In this document: one piece after another, positions 16,739 to 26,106 of the stretch | How positions within the stretch are numbered: position 1 is the stretch's first letter | Layout of the letters: every line of letters begins with the position of its first letter | Assembly (NCBI RefSeq): GCF_009789555.1 | Contig: NZ_CP046902.1 | Coordinates: forward strand, 4,170,001-4,234,000 | Direction: 5' to 3' | From: Stutzerimonas stutzeri | GTDB lineage: Bacteria; Pseudomonadota; Gammaproteobacteria; Pseudomonadales; Pseudomonadaceae | Length of the DNA stretch: 64,000 bases | Position numbers and translations under genes: made by a program | The notes under the pieces: model-generated | What the model saw: the letters and a program-made list of their open reading frames with translations, nothing else | Told to the model about the DNA's origin: nothing | Database searches by the model: none

Positions 16739-18419
16739 GCGAGACAGCCCACTAGTAGTCGTCTTCGCTCCCATTGGCAGGGACGGGCCCGCGACCGCCG
16801 ACCTGCTACGCCGCAGCGGCATGAATGCCGACGTCTGCCACAGCGTCGGCGAGGTACTGGAGCGGGCCGAGTCCGATGCCGATGCGGTGTTCATTGCCGA
16901 AGAGGCGTTGTTCGGCCAGGACCTCCAGGACCTCGCCGCCTGGGTGGATCGTCAACCGGCATGGTCCGACTTCCCATTCGTGGTACTGACCAGCAAGCAC
17001 CGTCAACCGGCTGTCAGTGCCTGGCGACAACGCCTGGTCGCAACGCTGCGCAACGTCTCGCTGCTCGAACGGCCGGTGCAAAGCATCACCCTGACCAGCG
17101 CCCTCCAGGCGGCGGTGCGCGGTCGCCTTCGCCAATATGAGGTCCGCGCGTTGATCGAGGCCCGCGAGCAGGCCTCGCATGAACTCGAGGCGCTGGTTGT
17201 CGAGCGAACCCGCGCGCTCGAACAGGCCAACGTCGAGTTGCGCACGCAGATGGCCGAGCGCGCGCACATCGAAGAAACACTGCGCCAGACACAAAAGATC
17301 GAGGCCATCGGACAACTCACCGGCGGCATCGCCCATGATTTCAATAATTTGCTGATGGTCATTGCTGGCGGCCTCGACATGATCGATCGCCGCTCCGATC
17401 CGGAACGCCGCCAGCGTTTGATGGATGGCATGCGCCAGGCCGCACAGCGAGGGGCCGCGCTGACCCGCCAGTTACTCGCCTTTTCCCGGCGGCAATCGCT
17501 GGCACCCGAGCCGGTCGACCTCGCCCATCGCATCAGCCGGATGCGCGAGCTGCTTGACCGCAGCCTGCGGGGCGACGTGCATGTCGAGGTGCAGTTCGCT
17601 TCGGACCTGTGGCCAGTGGAAGTCGATCCGGGCGAATTGGAGCTGGTGATTCTCAACCTCGCAGTCAACGCACGCGACGCGATGCCTGAAGGCGGAACGA
17701 TTTTGCTGCAGGCCTCGAATGCGCCTGACGAGCACGTGCTTGGCCGACGCGGCGATTTCGTTCGCCTGGCGGTGATCGACACCGGTACCGGCATCCCCGC
17801 CGAGGTGCGCGGCCGCGTATTCGACCCCTTTTTCACCACCAAGGAAATCGGCAAGGGCTCCGGCCTCGGCCTGGCGCAGGTCTATGGGTTCGCTCGGCAA
17901 TCCGGCGGTACGGTATGGATCGACACCGAATGCGGCGAGGGCACCAGCGTGATTCTCCTGCTGCCCCGCTCGGCCACCGCGCCGGACGAGCCTGGCCAGT
18001 CCGGCAAACTGCAGGTGGACATACCCGTGGGCGCGTCGGCCGGCAACGTTTTGTTGGTCGATGACGATGAAGAGGTCGCGGCGCTGGTGGGCGAAATGCT
18101 CCAGCACCTGGGCTTCACCGTGACCCATGCCGCCAGTGCCGCTGCGGCACTCGGCGCGCTGGCCAATGGACGCGCGGTGGACATCGTCTTCTCCGACGTG
18201 ATGATGCCCGGCGGCATGAATGGCGTGGAACTGGCGCGTGAGATCCGCGCAAGGCGCCTCGATATTCCGGTTCTGCTGACCAGCGGCTATGCCGAGGCCG
18301 CAAAAAAGGCGGCGGCCGACGAAGGTGTCTACGTGCTCGCCAAGCCCTATCGGCTGGAAGAACTGGCCCTTGCGATCCGCGAGGCGATGACCAGCGCGGC
18401 CGCAAATCAAATGGCATGA
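16725..18419 (+). CDS. Hybrid histidine kinase partnered with KaiC-like protein
   Basis: A 564-residue soluble kinase. It has an N-terminal degenerate receiver-like domain (about 8-130), an Arg/Glu-rich coiled coil (about 140-190), HisKA with His204 in GGIAHDFNNLL, HATPase (NLAVNARDAMPEGG, GTGIPAEV, GSGLGLAQVYG) and a C-terminal receiver with Asp491 (FSDVMMPGG) and Lys in AKPYR. The phospho-Asp pocket of the N-terminal domain is not evident, so it may be a protein-interaction module for the KaiC-like partner. Its start lies inside the kaiC-like gene. The kinase core closely resembles that of the kinase ending at 11339. Confidence 0.87.
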   Translation: MTTPKRDSPLVVVFAPIGRDGPATADLLRRSGMNADVCHSVGEVLERAESDADAVFIAEEALFGQDLQDLAAWVDRQPAWSDFPFVVLTSKHRQPAVSAWRQRLVATLRNVSLLERPVQSITLTSALQAAVRGRLRQYEVRALIEAREQASHELEALVVERTRALEQANVELRTQMAERAHIEETLRQTQKIEAIGQLTGGIAHDFNNLLMVIAGGLDMIDRRSDPERRQRLMDGMRQAAQRGAALTRQLLAFSRRQSLAPEPVDLAHRISRMRELLDRSLRGDVHVEVQFASDLWPVEVDPGELELVILNLAVNARDAMPEGGTILLQASNAPDEHVLGRRGDFVRLAVIDTGTGIPAEVRGRVFDPFFTTKEIGKGSGLGLAQVYGFARQSGGTVWIDTECGEGTSVILLLPRSATAPDEPGQSGKLQVDIPVGASAGNVLLVDDDEEVAALVGEMLQHLGFTVTHAASAAAALGALANGRAVDIVFSDVMMPGGMNGVELAREIRARRLDIPVLLTSGYAEAAKKAAADEGVYVLAKPYRLEELALAIREAMTSAAANQMA

Positions 18420-18545
18420 CCACGCCCGGCGCGTCGCGGCAGCGATCGGGGACCGCCGAGGCAGCAAGAGGCCGAACCAAGCGGCGCTCGCATCGTCGAA
18501 ACGCAGTCGTCGAAACGCCAAACCGGCCCTAACGAAGGATTGGCC

Positions 18546-20087
18546 ATGTCCGAACCGTCCCGAATCTGCGCACACTCATCCCGCGAAGCAGCAGCCACAC
18601 CGCGCTGGACCACGGTAATACTGGGCGCGGTGCTGCTCGCCGGCCCCCTGGGCTCGTTTGCCAACGACCCGTCGCTGGCAGACCGCGATGCGCAGAACAA
18701 GCGCTTCAGCGAGCGGCTCATGGCCCAACCCGCTCAACATGCCCCGATGCCGACGGCGAAATACAACCACGTCATCACCTACGGTCAGTCTCTGGCTTCG
18801 GCTGCCGAAGGCTGGCCGGCGCTGTCGAAACAACCGCGGTACGACAATCTGATGCTGGGCGACTCGGTGCGTTCAGCGACTTACAGCGGAGCCCGCTTCG
18901 TACCGGTCGGCGGCGCGTCGTTCAAGCCGCTCAAGGCCGTGGTCCAGCTCAAGCGAGATCCGAAAATCATCCTCGATGGCAAGGCGGTGGCCCTGCTCGA
19001 AGACGCTGCGCAGGAGGAAGGCGAATCCGTCGAGGTCGGTGCGCTGAACATGGCCCGCCGCCTTTACCTGGAGGCACGAGGCACCGAAGCCGACCCCGAA
19101 CACATATTCGTCGCAAGCAACGCCTCCACCTCCGGGCGCTCCATCGCGCAGTTGTCCAAGCGCGGCGGCACCGGCGAATACCGCCGCGTACTGCAAGCAG
19201 TCGACCAGGCCAGGCAGGTAGCCGAGGCCGAAGGGGCCAGCTACAGCCTCAGCGCGTTCTTCTGGCTGCAGGGGGAGTACGACTATTCGCAGGTCCAGGG
19301 CGGTGTCAACGACAAGGCCACCTACAAGAACATGTTGCGACAGTTGCGCGATGACCTGAACGCCGACACCGCGCAGGCGCTCACAGGACAGCAACGGATG
19401 CCAGCGTTCATCAGCTACCAGACCGATGCCAAGTCATCGGTGGTCAATGGCAGCCTCGATATCGGAATGGCGCAGTGGGAACTCGCTCAGGAGCAGCCGA
19501 ACTGGTACCTCGCAGGTCCCGTTTACCCGTACGTGGACAAGGGCACGCACCTGTCGGCGAACGGTTACCGCTGGTTCGGACAAATGCTCGGGAAGGTGTT
19601 TCATCGGGTGATCGTGGAGCGTCGCGACTGGCAACCGCTATCACCGCGCGGCGCCACCGTCGAAGGCCGCGAAATACTGATCGACTTCCATGTGCCGCAT
19701 CCGCCGCTGGTGTTCGACCAGCCCTATCTCGGCTACCAGCCGCGCACGATCGACAACCGCGGCTTCACCCTGGCCGACGAACTGGGCGAGGTGCCCATCG
19801 GGTCCGTGGACATCGCGGCCGATACGGTGGTGCGGCTGAGCGCCAGCCGCGATCTGGTCGGATCACCGCGAATCCGTTATGCCAGCCATGCGGTCGGCGG
19901 CGCTGGCGAACTGCGCGACAGCGACCCGACCCGGGCCGATGCCGCCTATCGATACCTGCCGCACGAAGGCATGCCCCGCGAGGCGAATATCGCCGCGCTG
20001 GTCGATAAGCCTTATCCCTTGCACAACTGGAGCATTGCGTTCGAAATACAGGCGCGCCGCATCGATGCCGCCCGGCCTCAGCCTTGA
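18546..20087 (+). CDS. Secreted SASA/SGNH-type carbohydrate esterase-like protein
   Basis: A 513-residue exported protein; a hydrophobic segment at about 22-40 acts as signal after a long basic N-terminus. The motif YGQSLAS places a candidate nucleophile at Ser82 in the GQS form used by sialate-O-acetylesterase (SASA) enzymes. Residues 240-246 are WLQGEYD, the WxQGExD hallmark, and DKGTHLS (Asp331, His335) supplies the DxxH pair. The C-terminal 130 residues form a separate beta-rich domain. The ATG at 18546 has GAAGGA six bases upstream. Likely deacetylates an extracellular or periplasmic glycan; the true substrate is unknown. Confidence 0.65.
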   Translation: MSEPSRICAHSSREAAATPRWTTVILGAVLLAGPLGSFANDPSLADRDAQNKRFSERLMAQPAQHAPMPTAKYNHVITYGQSLASAAEGWPALSKQPRYDNLMLGDSVRSATYSGARFVPVGGASFKPLKAVVQLKRDPKIILDGKAVALLEDAAQEEGESVEVGALNMARRLYLEARGTEADPEHIFVASNASTSGRSIAQLSKRGGTGEYRRVLQAVDQARQVAEAEGASYSLSAFFWLQGEYDYSQVQGGVNDKATYKNMLRQLRDDLNADTAQALTGQQRMPAFISYQTDAKSSVVNGSLDIGMAQWELAQEQPNWYLAGPVYPYVDKGTHLSANGYRWFGQMLGKVFHRVIVERRDWQPLSPRGATVEGREILIDFHVPHPPLVFDQPYLGYQPRTIDNRGFTLADELGEVPIGSVDIAADTVVRLSASRDLVGSPRIRYASHAVGGAGELRDSDPTRADAAYRYLPHEGMPREANIAALVDKPYPLHNWSIAFEIQARRIDAARPQP

Positions 20088-20114
20088 CGCGACGGTCCCC
20101 TCAGGCGCCCTGCT

Positions 20115-21035
20115 TCAGGCGATGCTGCGCAAGCGAGCCATGTCCTTGACCGGCGAGGCCCCGAACAAGCGGCTGTACTCGCGGCTGAATTGCGACGGGC
20201 TCTCATAACCGACCCGGTACCCGGCCGCTGACACTTCGAGTCCTTCGGTCATCAGCAAGCGCCGCGCTTCCTGCAAACGAAGCTGTTTCTGATACTGCAA
20301 CGGGCTCATGGCGGTCAGCGCCTTGAAGCGATGATGCAGGCTGGAACTGCTGAGGTTGACCCGGTTCGCCAGCTCCTCGATGCGCAGCGGCTCGACATAG
20401 TTCTGGTTGAGCCATTCAATGGCGCGGTTGACCCGGTGCGACTGACTCCCCTGCAGCGCCACGTCCCGCAGATGGCGCCCCTGCGGCCCGCAAAGCAGCC
20501 GATAGAAGATCTCGCGCACAGCGAGCGGCGCCAGCACCGGGATGTCGTGTGGGCTGCCCAGCAGACGCACCAGCCGCAGGGTCGCATCCAGCAACGGCGC
20601 ATCGATGCGGTCCAGATACAAGCCTCGGCCGTTCGGCTCGGAGCTGGACATGAGCGGCGCGGCCTCGTTGACCAGCCCGGCGATCAGTGAGGGGTCGATG
20701 TCCAGCCGGATGCAGATGTACGGTTCGGCGCTGGAGGCCCGGACCACACACCCAGCCACTGGCAGCGTCACCGAAACCACCAGATAGTGCAGCGGATCGT
20801 AGCAATAGCGCTCATCGGCCAGACGCACCTCCTTGCCACCCTGGACGATGATGCACAGCGCCGGCTTGTGCAGCCCATAAGTCATCTCGCCGGGCTTTTC
20901 GCAACGAATCAGGTACAGCGGCTCGATAGCCGTCGGGTGCATGCCGTCACCGCTGACGTAATCGTCCACCAACCGCGCCAGTTCGGCGCGCTGGGCACGG
21001 GTGTCATCGGCCGGGGGAGTAATGAATGAGTTCAT
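20115..21035 (-). CDS. AraC-family transcriptional regulator
   Basis: A 306-residue regulator with an AraC_N-type cupin-like domain (about 20-190) and a C-terminal double helix-turn-helix: IEELANRVNLSSSSLHHRF, then SAAGYRVGYESPSQFSREY with FGASPVKD. It is divergent from the TAXI transporter genes across 223 bases, so control of that operon is the simplest inference. The inducer is unknown. It converges on the esterase gene with a 27-base gap. Confidence 0.85.
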   Translation of the reverse strand: MNSFITPPADDTRAQRAELARLVDDYVSGDGMHPTAIEPLYLIRCEKPGEMTYGLHKPALCIIVQGGKEVRLADERYCYDPLHYLVVSVTLPVAGCVVRASSAEPYICIRLDIDPSLIAGLVNEAAPLMSSSEPNGRGLYLDRIDAPLLDATLRLVRLLGSPHDIPVLAPLAVREIFYRLLCGPQGRHLRDVALQGSQSHRVNRAIEWLNQNYVEPLRIEELANRVNLSSSSLHHRFKALTAMSPLQYQKQLRLQEARRLLMTEGLEVSAAGYRVGYESPSQFSREYSRLFGASPVKDMARLRSIA

Positions 21036-21258
21036 GGCAGCCGGCTCTCGGAAAAGACGAAGGGAAAGAGCTTAGCAGCTCGCGTGCGCAATGCATTATC
21101 CGGTCGGCTGGGCCGCGCCAGACAGCCAACCCGCAGGGCGCGTCCGTCAGTTGATGCGCCTGAGCGTTTGACAGATCGGCGAGCCGCCCTAGTATCAATT
21201 TCAAAACATGGTATCGCACTGCAAAATAAAAACAGGCTTTCAAGCCGAGGAGTGAACG

Positions 21259-22422
21259 ATGCATCGCACTGCCCGCCCCATCCTGCTGGCCCCTTTCGCG
21301 CTGTATATGGGATTGACCGGAACCGCACTGGCCAAGGAGGTCGAGCTGCCCAGGACCATGGCCTGGTCGGCCTACGGCACCAATTCCAGCGGTTACACCC
21401 AGGCTGTCGCCATCGGCGCGATGCTGCAGAAGAACTACGGTACGGCGCTGCGCATCCTGCCCGGGGAGAACGACGTGTCGCGTATGACGCCGCTCAAAGG
21501 CGGTCGCGTCGACATCTGCGCCTGTGGCATCGCCGCTTACTTCGGCGCCGAAGGCGTGCTGATGTTCGCCACGCCGGACTGGGGCCCGCAACCGCTGCGG
21601 GTGATCACCACCTCGATCGCCTCGTTCTCGATGTCCCCCGCGGTGGCCGGCGACCTTGGCGTGAAGACCCCAGCCGACCTGAAGGGTCGCAAGATTTCCT
21701 ACATTCGCGGCGACGACGCCTTGAACAAGGGCACCGAGGCCTATCTGGCCTTTGGCGGGCTGACCTGGGACGATGTCGAGCGGGTCGATTTCCCGGGCTA
21801 TGGCCGCTCATTCGACGGCATCATCGCCGGCCAGTCCGACGCGGCCTTCACCAGCACGGTGACCCCGGTCGCCCAGCAACTGGCCAGCAGTCCGCGCGGG
21901 ATCACTTGGCCAACGCTCGCCCCGGACGACCAGGAAGGTTGGGCGCGCATGCAGAAGGTCGCGCCCTATTTCCAACCGCACGTCATGACGTCCGGGGCAG
22001 GCGGGGTGTCTCAGGACAACCCGGTCGACAGCGCCAGCTATCCTTACCCGATCATCGTCAGCAACGCCGATTTCGAGAACGACACCGCCTACTCGCTGAT
22101 CAAGGCCCTGCAGGACGGTCATGCCGACTACAAGGACGCCGCGCCCGGCGCCGCCGGCTACGCAATGGACAAGCAGAACATGACGTGGGTGATTCCGTTC
22201 CATGACGCCGTGGTCGAGTACTACAAGGAAAAAGGCGTGTGGACCGACGCCATGCAGGCCCACCAGGACCAGTTGGTCAAGCGCCAGAACCTGCTGATCG
22301 ATACCTGGAAGCGGTTTACCGACAGCAACCCACCGCAAGACGAAGCGGCCTTCTCCCAGGCCTGGATGACGACCCGTGCCGACGCCCTGCGCCAGGCCGG
22401 GCTGGACCCGGTGTTCGAATAA
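21259..22422 (+). CDS. TAXI-family TRAP transporter solute-binding protein
   Basis: A 387-residue periplasmic protein with a signal peptide ending TALA. It has family features such as YTQAVAIGAMLQKNYG, the LPGENDVSRM segment and a C-terminal helical stretch. TAXI proteins capture an acidic solute for a membrane TRAP partner, here the fused permease 77 bases downstream. Length is longer than many TAXI proteins (about 320). Ligand not predictable. AGGAG precedes the ATG. Confidence 0.88.
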   Translation: MHRTARPILLAPFALYMGLTGTALAKEVELPRTMAWSAYGTNSSGYTQAVAIGAMLQKNYGTALRILPGENDVSRMTPLKGGRVDICACGIAAYFGAEGVLMFATPDWGPQPLRVITTSIASFSMSPAVAGDLGVKTPADLKGRKISYIRGDDALNKGTEAYLAFGGLTWDDVERVDFPGYGRSFDGIIAGQSDAAFTSTVTPVAQQLASSPRGITWPTLAPDDQEGWARMQKVAPYFQPHVMTSGAGGVSQDNPVDSASYPYPIIVSNADFENDTAYSLIKALQDGHADYKDAAPGAAGYAMDKQNMTWVIPFHDAVVEYYKEKGVWTDAMQAHQDQLVKRQNLLIDTWKRFTDSNPPQDEAAFSQAWMTTRADALRQAGLDPVFE

Positions 22423-22498
22423 CCACACCCCGGCGGTCACGACACTCAGGCGGCCGGCATCGGCCGCACGTTCGCACCCGACAGGTCCGGAGCAGCCG

Positions 22499-24502
22499 AT
22501 GAATGCCACCACTGATCCCGCGCCGCAGAATCTCGGCGAGCAGATATCCCGGGTCCGCGTTCTGCCGCCGTCGCTGCGCTGGCTGCCGGGCACCGTGACG
22601 GTCCTGCTGACCCTGCTGACGCTCGATTATCTGTTCAATCTGGGCCTGCTCACGGTCGTGACTGGCCTGGAGACGCAGTTCTATTACGCCGTGGTCGCGC
22701 TGCTGCTGCCGCTGGTGTTCCTGCTCTGGCCCGCGCGCGCGAGCGGGCAGGACAAGCCGGTGCCCGGGTACGACTACCTGCTGTTCATTGCCGCTGTGGT
22801 GGTGGCGGGCTATTTCGTGGTCAAGGCCGAGACCATTCTCGAACGTGGATGGGGCTTCGATGCCCCGGCGCAAGCCGTGTGGATGAGCTATGCGTTCTGG
22901 CTGCTGATTCTCGAAGCGGCGCGACGTGCCGGCGGCTGGCCGATCGCGCTGATCGCGGCGCTGTTTTCCTGTTACCCGATGTTCGCTGACGTGGTACCGG
23001 GGCCCATCCAAGGGTTCGCCTCGACGCTCGAACAGACCGCGATCTACCACACCATGAGCACCGAGAGCGTCATGGGTGTGCCGCTGCAAGCGTTCGCCGG
23101 CCTGGTGATCGGGTTTCTGATCTTCGGCGTGGTGCTGCAGAAGACCGGTGGCGGCGCGTTCTTCATCAATCTCGCCTTCGCCCTGCTCGGTCATGTGCGC
23201 GGTGGTCCGGCGAAAGTGTCGATCTTCGCCAGCGGGTTGATGGGTTCGATGAGCGGAAGCGTGATCACCAACGTACTGACCACCGGGGTGCTGTCGATTC
23301 CGGCGATGCGCAGGATCGGCATGAGCCGGTCGTTTGCCGGTGGCGTCGAGGCCTGTGCCTCCACCGGTGGCGTGCTGATGCCGCCGGTCATGGGCGCCAC
23401 GGCATTCGTCATGGCAATGTTCCTCGACGTGCCCTACGGCGAGGTGGCGCTGGCGGCGGTGATCCCCTCGGTGCTGTACTTCCTCGGGCTTTTCATCCAG
23501 ATCGATGCCTATGCCGCGCGCGCCAATATCAAGGGCATCCCCAGGCACGAGCTGCCGTCCGTGAAAGAGACGCTCAAGGACGGCTGGTATTTCATCTTCG
23601 TGTTTGCCCTGCTGGTGTGGATGCTGCTGGTGATGCAGCGTGAAGCAGTGGCGCCGTTCTACGCCACGGCGTTGCTGCTGGTGATCAACCAATTCTCCCG
23701 CAAGCACCGCTGGGGTTGGGCGCAGCTGCGTGACACGCTGGGCTCTGCAGCCAAGCTGTTCGCCGAACTCATCGCGATCCTCACGGCGGTGGGCATGTTG
23801 GTCGGCGCGCTGTCGATGACCGGCCTGTCCGGCACCATCGCCAACGACTTCATTCACCTGGCCGGTGGCAACGTCGTGCTGCTACTGATCATGGGCGCGC
23901 TGACCAGCTTCGCCCTGGGCATCGGCATGACCGTCACCGCCGCCTACATCTTTCTCGCCGTTGCGCTGGCACCGGCGCTGATCCAGGGCGGCGGGATGGA
24001 CCCGATGGCGGTGCACATGTTCATCCTTTACTGGGGCATGCTCAGCTTCATTACCCCGCCCGTGGCGCTCGGCGCCTTCGCCGCCGCCACGCTCGCCGGC
24101 GCTCGGCCAATGGTCACCGGTTTGCAGGCCATGCGACTGGGCAGCGTTATCTATTTCATCCCCTTCCTGTTCGTACTCAATCCGGCGCTGCTCATGCGAG
24201 GGCCAGCCTGGGAAATCGCCCTGGTGTTCTGTCAGGCCGTGGTGGGCATCATCCTTTTTGCATCGGCGATGCAGGGCTATCTGATCGGCGTTGGCCGGTT
24301 GGGGCACAACCGGGCGACCGAGGCGCTGAACCGTACCCTGATCCTGTTCGCCGGCCTTTGCCTGGCATTGCCCGGTGGCGGGCCGATTCCTTTCACCCAC
24401 CTGCAGTTGCTGATGGCGGGCGTCGCGGCCGCCTTGCCGGCGATCGGGCTGGCACGCTGGAGTCAACAGCGCAGCGCAGCCTCGCACTCGCCGGCGGCCT
24501 GA
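22499..24502 (+). CDS. Fused TRAP transporter permease (DctQM-type, TAXI system)
   Basis: A 667-residue inner-membrane protein with about 16-18 hydrophobic segments. The N-terminal four-helix part corresponds to the small TRAP subunit and the rest to the DctM-like large subunit. Motifs include GSMSGSVITNVLTTGV and STGGVLMPPVMGATAFVMA, the conserved gate region of fused TAXI permeases. Uptake is expected to be driven by a sodium or proton gradient. Forms an operon with the solute-binding gene. Confidence 0.9.
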   Translation: MNATTDPAPQNLGEQISRVRVLPPSLRWLPGTVTVLLTLLTLDYLFNLGLLTVVTGLETQFYYAVVALLLPLVFLLWPARASGQDKPVPGYDYLLFIAAVVVAGYFVVKAETILERGWGFDAPAQAVWMSYAFWLLILEAARRAGGWPIALIAALFSCYPMFADVVPGPIQGFASTLEQTAIYHTMSTESVMGVPLQAFAGLVIGFLIFGVVLQKTGGGAFFINLAFALLGHVRGGPAKVSIFASGLMGSMSGSVITNVLTTGVLSIPAMRRIGMSRSFAGGVEACASTGGVLMPPVMGATAFVMAMFLDVPYGEVALAAVIPSVLYFLGLFIQIDAYAARANIKGIPRHELPSVKETLKDGWYFIFVFALLVWMLLVMQREAVAPFYATALLLVINQFSRKHRWGWAQLRDTLGSAAKLFAELIAILTAVGMLVGALSMTGLSGTIANDFIHLAGGNVVLLLIMGALTSFALGIGMTVTAAYIFLAVALAPALIQGGGMDPMAVHMFILYWGMLSFITPPVALGAFAAATLAGARPMVTGLQAMRLGSVIYFIPFLFVLNPALLMRGPAWEIALVFCQAVVGIILFASAMQGYLIGVGRLGHNRATEALNRTLILFAGLCLALPGGGPIPFTHLQLLMAGVAAALPAIGLARWSQQRSAASHSPAA

Positions 24503-24510
24503 AGGCTGGG

Positions 24511-26106
24511 TCAGCGCGGCCCGGCCATGGCTTGCGCACGCTGACGCAACTGGCCCTTGAGGACCTTCCCGGTTGCGGTGGCGGGCAATGCATCGACCAG
24601 GATGAGCTGGCAGGGCCGCTTGTAAGGCGCCAGGCGCTGGGCCGCGAAGCGCAGCAACTCCTCCTCGCTCACGTTCGCGCCAGCGGCGCACTGCACGAAG
24701 GCCACGACTTCCTCGTTCCCGGGAACCTGCCGCCCCACGACGGCGCACAGGGTCACCTGGGGATGCGCATTGAGCACCGCTTCGACGTCCGGCGGATAGA
24801 TATTGAAGCCTGAACGGATGATCAGCTCCTTGCTGCGTCCCACGATGAACAGCTCGCCGTGCTCATCCACGCGTGCGATATCGCCCGTGTTGAGCCAACC
24901 CTGCGCATCCAGACAGGCGCGCGTGGCCTCAGGCTGACGAAAGTAGCCCCGCATGACATTCGGCCCGCGGACCCACAGCTCACCGGTTTCCGGGGCATCC
25001 GCATCGGCACTCTCAAGCGGCTCGAGACGGTACTCGAGCAATGGCAGTACACGTCCGACGGTGGTGCTCGTGTGGTGATCGTCCATACGCGTCTGGCTGA
25101 TCGTGGGACTCGCCTCGGTGAGTCCGTAGCCGTTGTGCAAGGTCAAGCCGAAGCAGGCCTCGACGCGCCGCTTGGTCTCACCGTCCAGCGGCGAGCCTCC
25201 GGCCGAGATGTATCGCAGCTCGGGTGCGGTCAGCGTCATGCCCTGCTGTTTGAGCGCCTCCAACAGCCGTGCGTACATCGCCGGCACCCCCGACAGGACG
25301 GTAATCCGTTCGCTGGCAAGCGCGTGCAGCAGCGCGGCAGGCTCGAACCGTGGCGCGGGGTACAGGCACGCACCGTTGTACAGCGAGCCCACGCACACCG
25401 ACGCCAGCCCGAACACATGCGACATGGGCAGCACGCCGTAGACCCGATCACCCTCACCGAGGCTGCGCATCCCGCCGGAGATGGAGGCGATGAACAAAAT
25501 GCCCCGATGGGTCAGCATCACGCCTTTCGGGGTGCCGGTCGTACCGGAGGTATAGATCAGCGCCGCGACCTGCTCTGCACCCCTGTGATGAACCGGCTCC
25601 GCCGTCGTCTCGGCCAGGGGACCGATCATCAATTCGCCCAGACCGGCATGATCGAAGCGTCCAGCGCCGTGGCGCTCGCCATGCTCGCGGGCTTCGACCG
25701 ACACGCCGGTGGTGTAGAAGACCCGGCGTGGCTCGCAATTGTCGCGAATCGCATCCACTTCCGCCGCGGACAGCCGCGCATTGACGATGGCTAGCCAGGC
25801 GTCCAGCTCGCTGGCTGCCAGCAGCAGCACGACCAGCGCCCGGCAATTTTCACCTACGCTCATCAACCGATCGCCAGGACGTACGCCCAGCTCGCGCAGC
25901 CAGTCGACCGCTTCCCGGACCTGGCAGCCCAGCTCGGCATAGCTCCAGCGCACATCTCCTTCCACCAGCGCGCTGCGCTCAGGATGGGTTTCGCCGAACG
26001 CCAGCACCCGCGTGCTCAGCCGGTCTGGAAGTTCAGCGAGCAGCTCACTCGCCCAGCGGCCATTGATGAGTTCGTCCGGAGCGGTAAAGGCTTGGGAAAG
26101 TCGCAT
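24511..26106 (-). CDS. AMP-binding acyl-CoA synthetase
   Basis: A 531-residue ANL-superfamily ligase that activates a carboxylate as acyl-AMP and then acyl-CoA. Motifs in order: YTSGTTGTPKGV (P-loop), NGYGLTEASP, GELWVRGPNVMRGY, GWLNTGDIARVDEHGE, then the hinge GRSKELIIRSG and the C-terminal Lys in ATGKVLKGQLR. The ATG at 26106 has GAGGTG five bases upstream; a longer frame to 26163 lacks a good site. Chain length cannot be read. It converges on the TRAP permease with eight bases between stops. Confidence 0.88.
   Translation of the reverse strand: MRLSQAFTAPDELINGRWASELLAELPDRLSTRVLAFGETHPERSALVEGDVRWSYAELGCQVREAVDWLRELGVRPGDRLMSVGENCRALVVLLLAASELDAWLAIVNARLSAAEVDAIRDNCEPRRVFYTTGVSVEAREHGERHGAGRFDHAGLGELMIGPLAETTAEPVHHRGAEQVAALIYTSGTTGTPKGVMLTHRGILFIASISGGMRSLGEGDRVYGVLPMSHVFGLASVCVGSLYNGACLYPAPRFEPAALLHALASERITVLSGVPAMYARLLEALKQQGMTLTAPELRYISAGGSPLDGETKRRVEACFGLTLHNGYGLTEASPTISQTRMDDHHTSTTVGRVLPLLEYRLEPLESADADAPETGELWVRGPNVMRGYFRQPEATRACLDAQGWLNTGDIARVDEHGELFIVGRSKELIIRSGFNIYPPDVEAVLNAHPQVTLCAVVGRQVPGNEEVVAFVQCAAGANVSEEELLRFAAQRLAPYKRPCQLILVDALPATATGKVLKGQLRQRAQAMAGPR

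Noticed and set aside
22316..23857. A 513-codon minus-strand frame across the TRAP genes
   Set aside because: Shadow of the fused permease; Gln/His/Arg-rich and without family features.
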